Source of the DNA: Bacillota bacterium
Lineage (GTDB): Bacteria; Bacillota; Bacilli; Bacillales; Cytobacillaceae
DNA length: 20,690 bases
Direction: 5' to 3'
NCBI GenBank assembly: GCA_023389895.1
Contig: JAEWDX010000230.1
Location: 1 to 20,690 of the forward strand
This document shows positions 7,813 to 15,379 of this stretch, in pieces; the stretch's first letter is position 1; the number at the start of each line of letters is the position of its first letter. Under the pieces are notes generated by a model. The model saw nothing but the letters and a program-made list of their open reading frames with translations, made no database searches and was not told the origin of the DNA. The translations under genes were made by a program, and so were the position numbers.

Positions 7813-8496
7813 ATGAGAAAAAGAGTAGCTTTATCCTGGAGTGGAGGAAAAGACAGCTGCCTTGCCCTTGATGTGTTAATCAAGAAAGGGGTTGATGTTG
7901 CTTGTTTTGTGACGACAGTCCCAGAGGAAATCGGCAGAACGTTCGGACATGGTGAGAAAACGGAGATGATTAGGCTACAGGGAGAGGCATTAGAAATTCC
8001 AGTTGAATTTATTTCCTGTACATTCGAGAATTATTCGGAAAGCTTTGTGGAGAAAATGATTGAATTGAAAAGAAGCTACCGACTTGATGGCATTGCCTTC
8101 GGTGATTTGTATTTAGAAGGACATCGAGAATGGGGCGAGGAACTAGCTAAGCGAGCTGGAATTCAAGCGATTTATCCGCTTTGGATGAAGGAGAAGGGTG
8201 ATGTACTTTCAGCACTCGAAACCTTTGTTCATTCAGGTTATAATGGAGTCGTAATTAAAGTTCGCGCCGATGTGCTAGATAAGTCATGGCTTGGGCGATT
8301 TCTTGATCAATCATTTATGGACGATATAAGTAAGCTTGAAATTTGTCCGATGGGCGAATCCGGGGAGTATCACTCTTTTGTTTATGACGGGCCATTATTT
8401 AAAAAGAAAATTTTTCTTGTTGAAGCTACCATCATAAAGCTTGAAGCTTCATTTAAACTTGAGTTTGGCCATTTTGAGCTTCTCGAGAAAGAATAA
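7813..8496 (+). CDS. Dph6-like ATP-pyrophosphatase (diphthine-ammonia ligase family)
   Basis: The product is 227 residues. The N-terminal PP-loop SGGKDS (10-15) binds ATP and the AANH-type fold follows. GDLYLEGHREW (97-107) and GESGEYHSFVYDGPLF (181-196) are the two conserved blocks of the Dph6 family (MJ0570-type). In archaea and eukaryotes Dph6 amidates diphthine on elongation factor 2. Bacteria lack diphthamide, so the substrate here is unknown; the family probably activates a carboxylate or base with ATP. ATG 7813 is preferred: GAGGA lies 8 bases before it, while TTG 7792 and ATG 7804 lack a usable binding site. The gene follows sbcC after 68 bases without a terminator and precedes the YwaF-like gene and selB. 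Confidence 0.9.
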   Translation: MRKRVALSWSGGKDSCLALDVLIKKGVDVACFVTTVPEEIGRTFGHGEKTEMIRLQGEALEIPVEFISCTFENYSESFVEKMIELKRSYRLDGIAFGDLYLEGHREWGEELAKRAGIQAIYPLWMKEKGDVLSALETFVHSGYNGVVIKVRADVLDKSWLGRFLDQSFMDDISKLEICPMGESGEYHSFVYDGPLFKKKIFLVEATIIKLEASFKLEFGHFELLEKE

Positions 8497-8503
8497 CGCG
8501 AAA

Positions 8504-8523
8504 TCTGGAAGTGGTTTTCCAGA
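8504..8523 (+). other. Small hairpin between Dph6-like and YwaF-like genes
   Basis: TCTGGAA (8504-8510) pairs with TTCCAGA (8517-8523) around a 6-base loop. There is no following T-run, so it is not a standard terminator. It lies just before the GGGAGGAG binding site and could affect mRNA processing or translation of the next gene. Confidence 0.45.
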
Positions 8524-8542
8524 CAAGGGAGGAGTAGGAAAG

Positions 8543-9244
8543 ATGGGGGCAATCTTTGGGCATGATTATGAAGCCTTTCCCTTCACCGCTTTCTCTTTTT
8601 CCCACTGGATAATGATCGTTATTTTAATGGTCGTACCGTATATCATTTATTATTATCGAGGCTTTTTTCGGATGTATGATAAAGTAATAAGAATATCGAC
8701 ATTTATTGTTTTATTCAGTTTAGAGGGAATGTATCATTTTTGGCTTTTAAAAGATGGCTACTGGGATATTTCCTATACTTTACCGCTTCATCTTTGTTCA
8801 ATAAGTCTTATTTTATGTCTTATTTTATTAGCAGGAAGAGCGCAAATCGTTTTTCAGCTTGTTTATTTTTTAGGAATTACGGGGGCAACAATGGCAATCA
8901 TCACACCTGAACTATTTTTAGGTTTTCCCCATTTCCGCTATTTTCAATTTTTCATCACACATATTCTGATTGTCTTAATTTGTTGTTATTTCCTGTTCAT
9001 CCATAAATATCGACCGACTGGAAAAGGCTTTATTTATTCATTTTTGTTTTTAAACTTTTGTGCGGGCCTCGCTTTTATCGCGAATAAGCTTTTAGGCGGT
9101 AATTATATGTTCCTTGCCGATAGACCGACGAATGGCACATTATTAGATTATTTTGGTCCATTTCCTTATTATATATTGTCCTTGGAAGTGGCAGCGCTCT
9201 TTATTTTTAGTCTGTTGCTACTTCCGTTTATTTTGAAAAAGTAG
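8543..9244 (+). CDS. YwaF-like integral membrane protein (TIGR02206 family)
   Basis: This 233-residue, highly hydrophobic protein has about seven predicted membrane segments. Conserved features of the YwaF family are visible: an N-terminal FxxFSFSHWIMI segment, YWDISYTLPLHLCSISLIL, a TPELFLGFPHFRYFQFFITH block and NYMFLADRPTNGTLLDYFGP followed by the last helix. The family function is unknown; the pattern of conserved polar residues inside helices suggests a transporter-like or enzyme-like membrane role, which is inference. ATG 8543 has GGGAGGAG 8 bases upstream; the frame extends to 8441 but that part overlaps the Dph6-like gene and is not conserved in character. It sits 46 bases after that gene and 66 before selB. 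Confidence 0.88.
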   Translation: MGAIFGHDYEAFPFTAFSFSHWIMIVILMVVPYIIYYYRGFFRMYDKVIRISTFIVLFSLEGMYHFWLLKDGYWDISYTLPLHLCSISLILCLILLAGRAQIVFQLVYFLGITGATMAIITPELFLGFPHFRYFQFFITHILIVLICCYFLFIHKYRPTGKGFIYSFLFLNFCAGLAFIANKLLGGNYMFLADRPTNGTLLDYFGPFPYYILSLEVAALFIFSLLLLPFILKK

Positions 9245-9310
9245 TTATTAATTTGTATGCAATTATTTTTTTACATAATGTAAGTAAATTTGAAGTAGGT
9301 GACAGCGTAG

Positions 9311-11191
9311 ATGAAAAGATTTTTTACGATTGGAATGGCTGGACATATTGATCATGGAAAAACAACTTTGACAAAGGCATTAACAAATGTTGATACTGAC
9401 CGACTGAAAGAAGAAAAAGAACGACAAATTTCGATCGAACCTGGTTTTGCCCCTTTATATGAAGATGAGGAGATGCAAATCTCCGTTATTGATGTCCCAG
9501 GGCATGAGCGATTTATTAGACAGATGATCGCAGGTGTGGCAGGAATTGATTTAGTTGTCCTTGTTGTAGCTGCCGATGAAGGTGTTATGCCACAAACTCA
9601 TGAACATCTACAAATTTTACGTTTATTAGGAATTCAAAGTGGAATCATTGCGATTACGAAAATTGATCGTGTTGAAGAAGAATTTATTGATTTAGTAAAA
9701 GATGATATTTTAAATGAATTAAGTGGAACAGTATTTGAGCAAGCCCCATTCATCTTAGTCGATAGTCTTTCTTTAAAAGGAATTGAAGAGTTAAAGCAAC
9801 TTATTACGAACACTTTAAGAGAGCAACAAACAAGAGATATAAGAGGGGCTTTTCGCCTGCCAATCGATCAAGTCTTTACAATAAAAGGACAAGGAACTGT
9901 TGTTAGAGGAACTGTCTATGAGGGGACTATTGAGGAAGGACAGAGTTTAATGATCATGCCAAAAGGGATCGAAACAAGAGCCCGGCAATTACAAGTCCAT
10001 CATAAACAGGCGATATCAGCTTATGCAGGACAAAGAGCGGCGATAAATTTAACAGGTGTTGCAAAGGAAGATATCGTGCGTGGTGACGTCCTTGTCTCCT
10101 CAGAGCATTTTACAGTGACAAGAACTCTTGACGTTTCTTTACAGGTTATAGCTGATTTGGATCATATTGTAAAGCAAAGAATGCCCATTAAATGTCATAT
10201 TGGAACAGCTGAAGTAATGGGGAGGATTGTCTTTTTTGACCGAAATGAATTGAAGGATGAAAGTGATGATATTCTTTGTCAAATTCGGTTAGAAGAAGAA
10301 GTTGTAGCGAAGCGTGGAGACCGATTTATTTTGCGAAGACCAAGTCCGCAGGAGACAATTGGCGGAGGTTGGGTGATTGATCCCCGAGGTGAGAAATACC
10401 GTTTTGGATATAAAACAATCGAAGAGTTAGAAAAGAAAAAAGAGGGAACACCGAAAGAAAGAATATTAGCTGCTCTATCAGAAGGTAAGAGTCTGACTGT
10501 ACATGAGCTAATGACAAGAACCTCACTCGGTGAGGAGGAAGTATTGGGTTGTTTAATGGATAAAGAGTTTTTGCACTATAATGGAAAGGAATATACGCTT
10601 GTTTCATTAAAGGAAATGATCGTTGAAGAGATTTTTGATCGCCTTCATGATTTTCATCTTGCGAATCCAATGAAGCAAGGGATTAATAAAGCAGAACTTC
10701 TTCAAACCATGCAGCATAATTATCCGAAAAGATTGCTTGAATATGTATTGGAGCATGGAATGGAAACAAGTATCTTTAAAAGGAAGGATCAATTTTTGCA
10801 AAATGGCGAATTCAGCCCGCATATCCCAAAAAACTGGCAAAAAAGAACGGAATCGATGCTGGAATTATTGAAAAAAGATGGATGGAAAGTAAATTATTTA
10901 AGCGATTATTTCTCAAAGTCTGGAATCCCGAAAGATTTAGAACTTGATTTGAAGCATTTTTTAGTTGAACAAGGTGAAATTATTCCTTTAGATGAGCAAT
11001 TTTATTGGTATGGAGAGCTTTTTAGAGACGCAGTTAAAAAGCTAAGGGAAGGAACTGAACGTGAATTTGATGTAGGAAATGCGAAGGAAGTTCTCGAACT
11101 TTCTCGAAAATATATGATTCCATTTTTGGAACGATTAGATGCAGAAGGATTGACAAAGAGAGTAGAAAATATGCGTGTATGGAGGGAATAA
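9311..11191 (+). CDS. selB: SelB, selenocysteine-specific translation elongation factor (variant)
   Basis: The product is 626 residues, full length for bacterial SelB. The GTPase domain has GHIDHGKTT (11-19), DVPGHE (61-66) and TKID (116-119). EF-Tu-like domains II and III follow, then C-terminal winged-helix repeats ending in LSRKYMIPFLERLDAEGLTK, the SECIS-RNA-binding module. SelB delivers selenocysteinyl-tRNA to the ribosome at UGA codons marked by a SECIS hairpin. ATG 9311 has AGGTGA 8-9 bases upstream. Oddities: the switch I region reads RQISIEPGFAPL (38-49), where the family usually has RG(I/L)(T/S)I(D/E)LGFA, and domain II has GTVVRGTV where GTVVTGTL is usual. No selA, selD or tRNA-Sec is in the window. 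Another translation GTPase role cannot be excluded. Confidence 0.88.
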   Translation: MKRFFTIGMAGHIDHGKTTLTKALTNVDTDRLKEEKERQISIEPGFAPLYEDEEMQISVIDVPGHERFIRQMIAGVAGIDLVVLVVAADEGVMPQTHEHLQILRLLGIQSGIIAITKIDRVEEEFIDLVKDDILNELSGTVFEQAPFILVDSLSLKGIEELKQLITNTLREQQTRDIRGAFRLPIDQVFTIKGQGTVVRGTVYEGTIEEGQSLMIMPKGIETRARQLQVHHKQAISAYAGQRAAINLTGVAKEDIVRGDVLVSSEHFTVTRTLDVSLQVIADLDHIVKQRMPIKCHIGTAEVMGRIVFFDRNELKDESDDILCQIRLEEEVVAKRGDRFILRRPSPQETIGGGWVIDPRGEKYRFGYKTIEELEKKKEGTPKERILAALSEGKSLTVHELMTRTSLGEEEVLGCLMDKEFLHYNGKEYTLVSLKEMIVEEIFDRLHDFHLANPMKQGINKAELLQTMQHNYPKRLLEYVLEHGMETSIFKRKDQFLQNGEFSPHIPKNWQKRTESMLELLKKDGWKVNYLSDYFSKSGIPKDLELDLKHFLVEQGEIIPLDEQFYWYGELFRDAVKKLREGTEREFDVGNAKEVLELSRKYMIPFLERLDAEGLTKRVENMRVWRE

Positions 11192-11251
11192 AGGTAGGAG
11201 AAAGCACCTTCTTGTTATACTGATTTATTCCATGCTGCAAATAAATTATTT

Positions 11252-11291
11252 GAGCCAGCAAGTAGGGAAGTAAATAACCTACTGCTGGCTC
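11252..11291. terminator. Hairpin between convergent selB and M42 peptidase genes
   Basis: GAGCCAGCA plus GTAGG (11252-11266, one bulged A) pairs with CCTACTGCTGGCTC (11278-11291), a 14-bp helix with an 11-base loop. The sequence after it on either strand is only moderately T-rich, so it is a strong stem with a weak tail. Its position between convergent stops favours a bidirectional terminator. Confidence 0.6.
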
Positions 11292-11347
11292 TATTTGTGA
11301 ACGTTTGTCCTGGTCGTTAACGCTAGACGATCAGCAAATTCGAAATG

Positions 11348-12394
11348 TTAAACCATCTCAGATTGTACATAATGATAAAGCAGTTTAGCTGTGTTTTCAA
11401 TCGAGCTTTCATGTGTTCTTTCGAAAGCATGAGAGGAATCAATGCCAGGACCAATCAGTCCATGCACAATATCATGACCTGATCGAATAGCTGCTGACGC
11501 ATCTGAACCATAGTAAGGATAAATGTCTATTTTATAGCTGATTCCATTATCTTTTGCAAGCTCGACAAGTTTTTTTCTTAGTTCATAATGGTAAGGACCG
11601 CTTGCATCCTTTGCACAAATGGAAACAGTATATTCATCTGTTGCTTGTCCATCACCCATCGCCCCCATATCAACCGCTAAATATTCAACCGTTTCGGAAG
11701 TGATATTAGAGTTTCCCCCGTAACCGATTTCTTCATTATTTGAGATAAGAAAATGCGTTGTATAGGGCAGTTCGATTTTCTTATGTTTTATTTGCTTCAT
11801 TAATTGGAGCAGAATGCCGACACTTGCTTTGTCATCAAGATGCCGTGATTTAATATAACCAGATGGCGTAATTTGACAACGTGGATCAAAGGAAACAAAA
11901 TCACCAACCTCAATACCTAAAGCTTTTACATCCTCGATACTATGTACGACTTCATCAATACGCACTTCCATATTAACTTCGTTTCTTTCTGCCTTTCCAG
12001 CATCTTTATATACATGGACAGAAGTTTGGTGCATCAAAATTGTTCCCGTCACTTTTTTGCTGGATGAGGTTTCGATTTCGCAATATTCGCCTTCGATCGA
12101 GTTAAATCTAAAACCACCGATTAAGTCAATCTTTAATCTACCAGTTGTTTTAATTTCTTTCACAATTGCACCAAGAGTATCAACATGTGCTGTAAGCATT
12201 CGATGTTTTTCAGTATTCTTACCTGGAATTGTCGCGATAAGTCCGCCTTTTCGATTTCTTTTCGTTTCGACATTTAATTCCTTCAGATAGTTTTCTACAT
12301 ACGCAATGACTTCACTCGTATTGCCTGAAGGACTTGGGATTGACACTAATTCTTGAATTAATTGAATTGTTTCTTTCGTATTTGGATAACCCAT
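11348..12394 (-). CDS. M42 family metallopeptidase (glutamyl aminopeptidase-like)
   Basis: The product is 348 residues, typical of the M42 family (FrvX, YsdC, YhfE types). The dinuclear metal ligands are visible: TAHVDTLG (H70, D72), SRHLDDKASVG (D187), SNNEEIGYGG (E221/E222), AVDMGA (D242) and SSHAFERTH (H322). The PA-like insertion domain lies between residues of about 75 and 175. M42 enzymes are cytoplasmic, self-compartmentalised aminopeptidases that trim peptides; substrate preference cannot be read here. ATG 12394 is chosen: AAAGGAG lies about 9 bases upstream. An in-frame start 11 codons earlier would overlap that site. It is a single gene convergent with selB. Confidence 0.93.
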   Translation of the reverse strand: MGYPNTKETIQLIQELVSIPSPSGNTSEVIAYVENYLKELNVETKRNRKGGLIATIPGKNTEKHRMLTAHVDTLGAIVKEIKTTGRLKIDLIGGFRFNSIEGEYCEIETSSSKKVTGTILMHQTSVHVYKDAGKAERNEVNMEVRIDEVVHSIEDVKALGIEVGDFVSFDPRCQITPSGYIKSRHLDDKASVGILLQLMKQIKHKKIELPYTTHFLISNNEEIGYGGNSNITSETVEYLAVDMGAMGDGQATDEYTVSICAKDASGPYHYELRKKLVELAKDNGISYKIDIYPYYGSDASAAIRSGHDIVHGLIGPGIDSSHAFERTHESSIENTAKLLYHYVQSEMV

Positions 12395-12432
12395 CCATAC
12401 TCTCTCCTTTAAATGAAAAATTGTCAATCTTT

Positions 12433-12438
12433 AGTATA
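12433..12438 (-). promoter_or_regulatory. Probable -10 box of the M42 peptidase gene
   Basis: On the minus strand TATACT lies about 40 bases before the ATG at 12394. No good -35 match was found at 17 bases, so the call rests on the -10 box and position only. Confidence 0.35.
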
Positions 12439-12804
12439 CTGCTTTTTTCCTCTTAGTGGATGCTTTCTAGCTCAGAAGTTACAATAAATTTATGATTATT
12501 TATATTAAGCAGCCAAGAAAGAGAAAAAATAATCGATACATTTTCACAACCCCTTTCATGTATAAATCTTTGACGTAGAAATAGGGTCATAAGGTTACGT
12601 CATCCAAAATAATCCAGTTTTCTGAAAATACTTCATTTATTCGAATAATAGTACTTTAGTAAAACCATTATTTTTCACTAGACGAATATAATTTTTGGAG
12701 GTACAATATTTAACGATGTAAAAGTGCAAAAGGAAAATTGTAGAATTTCACTAATTATTAGCGATATTTTGTAGCTTATTTATGTTTCTATTCAATTTTA
12801 GTTA

Positions 12805-12813
12805 TGATATAGT
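12805..12813 (+). promoter_or_regulatory. Extended -10 promoter of ltaS
   Basis: TGATATAGT (12805-12813) is an extended -10 element with 5 of 6 consensus bases. The -35 region is weak. The predicted start near 12820 gives a leader of about 90 bases that includes the short reading frame and hairpin at 12856-12891. Confidence 0.5.
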
Positions 12814-12855
12814 ATGTTACATCCATTAGTAATTTACATTTTGAAGGAAAAAATA

Positions 12856-12891
12856 ATGATGGTAAACTTAGCGCATGCTAAGTTTTTCTGA
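12856..12891 (+). CDS. Candidate 11-residue leader peptide before ltaS
   Basis: ATG 12856 is preceded at 7 bases by GAAGGA (12843-12848), a good ribosome binding site. The frame reads MMVNLAHAKFF and stops with TGA 6 bases before the ltaS ribosome binding site region. Its codons 4-10 coincide with the hairpin 12864-12885, so a translating ribosome would melt that helix. This geometry is what leader-peptide control looks like, but short frames of this size also occur by chance, and no run of one amino acid that would suggest a ligand is seen. Confidence 0.35.
   Translation: MMVNLAHAKFF
12864..12887 (+). promoter_or_regulatory. Hairpin in the ltaS leader, terminator-like
   Basis: AAACTTAGC (12864-12872) pairs perfectly with GCTAAGTTT (12877-12885) around the loop GCAT and is followed by TTC TGATTTT. 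It lies 12-13 bases before the ltaS ribosome binding site and inside the candidate leader peptide frame. It may act as a weak attenuator, an mRNA stabiliser, or a protein-binding inverted repeat in DNA. Confidence 0.5.
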
Positions 12892-12912
12892 TTTTACAAA
12901 GAGGTGTGGATA

Positions 12913-14931
12913 ATGAAAATACTTTCTTATCTAAAAAATAATTTATCAAAAGGAAATTTGCGATTATTCTTTTTAATCGTTTTGCTTTTCTGGTTAAAAA
13001 CATATGCTGCTTACCAAATAGAATTTAGCTTAGGAATTGACAACAAGCTTCAACAATTCCTTTTATTTATTAACCCGTTAAGCTCAGCATTGCTTTTCTT
13101 CGGGATTGCTTTATTTTTTAAAGGAAAAGTTCAATCAGGTGTCCTAATTACGATGAACTTTCTTCTATCATTCGTTTTATATGCGAATGTCGTCTATTAT
13201 CGATTCTTTAATGATTTCATCACTGTACCCGTCGTGATGCAAATGAAAACAAACGGGGGTCAACTAGGGGATAGTGCTCTTTCACTTATGTCACCATTTG
13301 ACATCCTCTATTTCTTCGACACGATTCTGCTAATTGTTCTTGTTTGGAAAAAATGGTATAAAGCTGAGAGAGCAACAAGTAGAAAGTCTGCTAAATATGT
13401 GATTATCGCTGCTATTGCTACTTTTTTTATAAATCTTGGATTAGCAGAAACAGACCGTCCAGAGCTATTAACTCGTTCATTTGACCGAAATTACCTTGTT
13501 AAATATCTAGGAACCTATAATTTTTCAATCTATGATGTTATCCAAAATGCTCAGTCAGCTAGCCAAAGAGCATTGGCTGATTCGAATGATATTACTGAAG
13601 TTGAGAACTATATTAAAGCAAATTATGCCGAGCCTAATAAACAATACTTTGGAAAAGCACAGGGAATGAATGTCATTTATGTTTCTATGGAATCATTGCA
13701 AACATTTATGATTGACTATCAGTTAAATGGACAAGAGGTAACACCATTCTTGAATTCATTAGCTCATGATGGTAAAACCTTTTACTTTGATAATATTATT
13801 AACCAAACGGGTCAAGGGAAAACATCTGATGCAGAATTTATTATGGATACCTCTTTATATCCAATGTCACAAGGCTCTGTATTTGTGACAAAAGCACAAA
13901 ATACATTCCAGGCTTCTCCAGCTATTATGAAATCCCTTGGTTATACTTCAGCAGTATTCCATGGAAATTATAAAACATTCTGGAATCGTAATGAAATGTA
14001 TCGTTCAATTGGTTATGATAAGTTTTTTGATGCTGAATACTATGATATGACTGAAGAAAATACGAAAAATTACGGCATGAAAGATAAGCCGTTTTTCACT
14101 GAATCAATGCCAATGTTAGAAAGTCTTCCACAGCCTTTCTATACAAAATTTATTACGCTTTCTAACCATTTTCCATTTAAAATGGATGAAGGGGATACAG
14201 ATTTCCCAGCAGCCGAAACAGATGATAAGGTTGTGAACCAATACTTCCAATCAGCACATTATATGGATCAAGCATTGGAACAATTCTTTAATGATCTGAA
14301 GAAATCCGGTTTATATGATCATACTGTCGTTGTTTTATATGGAGACCATTATGGTATTTCTGAAAACCATAATGAAGCAATGGCAAATATTATTGGCAAA
14401 GAAATTACACCTTTTGAATATGCAAGAAATCTTCAAAGAATACCTTTATTTATTCATGTTCCTGGTGTAGAGGGCGGCGTGCAGCATCAGCTTGGTGGAC
14501 AAGTCGATGTTCGTCCAACTTTATTGCATCTTCTTGGGATTGATACGAAGGATTATTTAGAAATTGGCTCAGACTTATTATCAAAAGACCACCGAGAAAT
14601 CATTCCATTCCGCAATAGTGATTTTATTTCTCCTGAAGTTTCTCAAATTGACGAGAAATGCTATTCTACCGAAACAGGTGAGCTTATTGATGGTGAAGGC
14701 TGTGAGGCTAATGCAGAAAAAGTTAAGCTTGAGCTGAAAATGTCTGATAACATCGTGTACAAGGATTTATTGCGTTTTTATCAACCAGAAGGCTATACAC
14801 CAATTAATCGAGAAGATTATCAATATGTAAAAAAATCTGAGCCGAATGCTATGCAGGCTGAAACTAAAGACGATAACACTGGGAGCAGTATCCCATTAAA
14901 TGAAACAGAACCGAAAATCATTCGTGAATAA
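12913..14931 (+). CDS. ltaS: LtaS, lipoteichoic acid synthase (polyglycerol-phosphate synthase)
   Basis: The product is 672 residues. Five N-terminal membrane helices span about 1-175, followed by a linker with a signal-peptidase-like site RALA|DSND (after A222) and an extracellular sulfatase-fold domain. Catalytic residues visible are T304 in GQGKTSDAE, E260 in SMES, and D478-H479 in YGDHYG. LtaS transfers glycerol phosphate from phosphatidylglycerol to build lipoteichoic acid on the outer face of the membrane. The acidic, asparagine-rich tail after about residue 640 is not part of the enzyme core. ATG 12913 is chosen, with AGAGGTG 6 bases upstream; the GTG at 12904 lies inside that site. 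Several Bacillus paralogues exist (YflE, YfnI, YqgS types); the exact one is not settled. Confidence 0.95.
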   Translation: MKILSYLKNNLSKGNLRLFFLIVLLFWLKTYAAYQIEFSLGIDNKLQQFLLFINPLSSALLFFGIALFFKGKVQSGVLITMNFLLSFVLYANVVYYRFFNDFITVPVVMQMKTNGGQLGDSALSLMSPFDILYFFDTILLIVLVWKKWYKAERATSRKSAKYVIIAAIATFFINLGLAETDRPELLTRSFDRNYLVKYLGTYNFSIYDVIQNAQSASQRALADSNDITEVENYIKANYAEPNKQYFGKAQGMNVIYVSMESLQTFMIDYQLNGQEVTPFLNSLAHDGKTFYFDNIINQTGQGKTSDAEFIMDTSLYPMSQGSVFVTKAQNTFQASPAIMKSLGYTSAVFHGNYKTFWNRNEMYRSIGYDKFFDAEYYDMTEENTKNYGMKDKPFFTESMPMLESLPQPFYTKFITLSNHFPFKMDEGDTDFPAAETDDKVVNQYFQSAHYMDQALEQFFNDLKKSGLYDHTVVVLYGDHYGISENHNEAMANIIGKEITPFEYARNLQRIPLFIHVPGVEGGVQHQLGGQVDVRPTLLHLLGIDTKDYLEIGSDLLSKDHREIIPFRNSDFISPEVSQIDEKCYSTETGELIDGEGCEANAEKVKLELKMSDNIVYKDLLRFYQPEGYTPINREDYQYVKKSEPNAMQAETKDDNTGSSIPLNETEPKIIRE

Positions 14932-14941
14932 TCTTTTGGAA

Positions 14942-14975
14942 AAAGGGTGGGAAAGATCTTTCTCGCTCTTTTTTT
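14942..14975 (+). terminator. Intrinsic terminator of ltaS
   Basis: AAAGGGTGGGAAAGA (14942-14956) can pair along its whole length with 14957-14971, with three G-U pairs; the innermost bases form the loop. The T-run 14969-14975 follows. Confidence 0.8.
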
Positions 14976-14991
14976 GTTAATTTATTTCATG

Positions 14992-15020
14992 TTAATAGCT
15001 GATTAATGGTACATTACAAT
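14992..15020 (+). promoter_or_regulatory. Probable promoter of the 77-residue gene
   Basis: TTAATA (14992-14997) and TACAAT (15015-15020) are spaced by 17 bases. The start would be near 15027, very close to the ribosome binding site. Confidence 0.5.
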
Positions 15021-15039
15021 AGAGATAGGAGGGAAGCAT

Positions 15040-15273
15040 ATGAGCGAATGCAATTTGGATCATTCAGCGGAAGATGTTGAAAGGAAGTTTGAACAGCAGA
15101 AGGAATTTCTTCCAGCTGAGTTAATTCCGTTCTTTGAGAACTTTTTTCAAAAGGAGCACACACAGCAAATCTTAAATGAAGTTTTTCATTTATTGAAGAA
15201 ATATGATCTCTCTTCAGATGAAGAAAAAGCAGAAAGAGTTAATCGATTAGGTTTAGTTTTGAAAAATTTATAA
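15040..15273 (+). CDS. Unknown small acidic helical protein
   Basis: This 77-residue soluble protein is not recognised. It is rich in Glu, Lys and Phe, begins MSECNLDHSAEDVERKF and is probably all-helical, with a phenylalanine-rich middle (LIPFFENFFQKEH) and a charged C-terminal part (DLSSDEEKAERVNRLG). There is no signal peptide or membrane segment. ATG 15040 has AGGAGGG about 6 bases upstream, and a plausible promoter precedes it. It has its own terminators on both sides, so it appears to be a single-gene unit. The gene is probably real given promoter, binding site and codon pattern, but nothing in it or around it reveals a role. Confidence 0.75.
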   Translation: MSECNLDHSAEDVERKFEQQKEFLPAELIPFFENFFQKEHTQQILNEVFHLLKKYDLSSDEEKAERVNRLGLVLKNL

Positions 15274-15285
15274 AAGAAAAGAATA

Positions 15286-15360
15286 GGCCTTTCCCATAAG
15301 TTGCCCTTAGCCACAATATCATGATTGTGGAGAAGAGTATTTCTATTATCGGGTAAGGCC
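15286..15360. other. Structured inverted-repeat element (three-way-junction-like)
   Basis: GGCCTTTCCC (15286-15295) pairs with GGGTAAGGCC (15351-15360), 9 of 10 bp. Inside are a perfect 7-bp hairpin CCACAAT/ATTGTGG (15311-15317 and 15324-15330) and a small AGAA/TTCT hairpin (15331-15334 and 15341-15344). It lies between the convergent 77-residue gene and the chemotaxis receptor. There is no long T-run, so it is either an unusual bidirectional terminator or a small structured RNA. It matches no riboswitch class that I recognise. Confidence 0.5.
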
Positions 15361-15379
15361 ATTATTCAATTTCGACACG

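Larger units (their letters stand above)
12395..12912. other. Long AT-rich intergenic region before ltaS
   Basis: This divergent gap of about 500 bases separates the M42 peptidase from ltaS. It holds a probable minus -10 box (TATACT, 12438-12433) for the peptidase, a 12-bp perfect palindrome TTATTCGAATAA at 12637-12648, and near its right end a plus promoter, a leader reading frame and a hairpin, listed separately. Between about 12440 and 12800 I see no convincing gene in any frame. Confidence 0.7.

Noticed and set aside
8441..8542. N-terminal extension of the YwaF-like protein overlapping the Dph6-like gene
   Set aside because: The extension has no ribosome binding site, is antiparallel in character to membrane sequence, and the ATG at 8543 has a strong site.
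11192..11347. Possible tRNA-Sec (selC) downstream of selB
   Set aside because: The only strong structure is the terminator-like 14-bp hairpin. No cloverleaf, long variable arm or CCA end can be built.
12687..12721. TATAAT, GGAGG and an ATG-TAA start-stop pair in the gap before ltaS
   Set aside because: GGAGG lies only a few bases after the -10 box, where transcription would just be starting, the distance to the ATG is 14 bases, and no gene follows.
15286..15360. Known riboswitch (purine, T-box, lysine) as identity for the structured element
   Set aside because: None of the conserved core sequences of those classes is present, and the element lies between convergent gene ends instead of before a gene.
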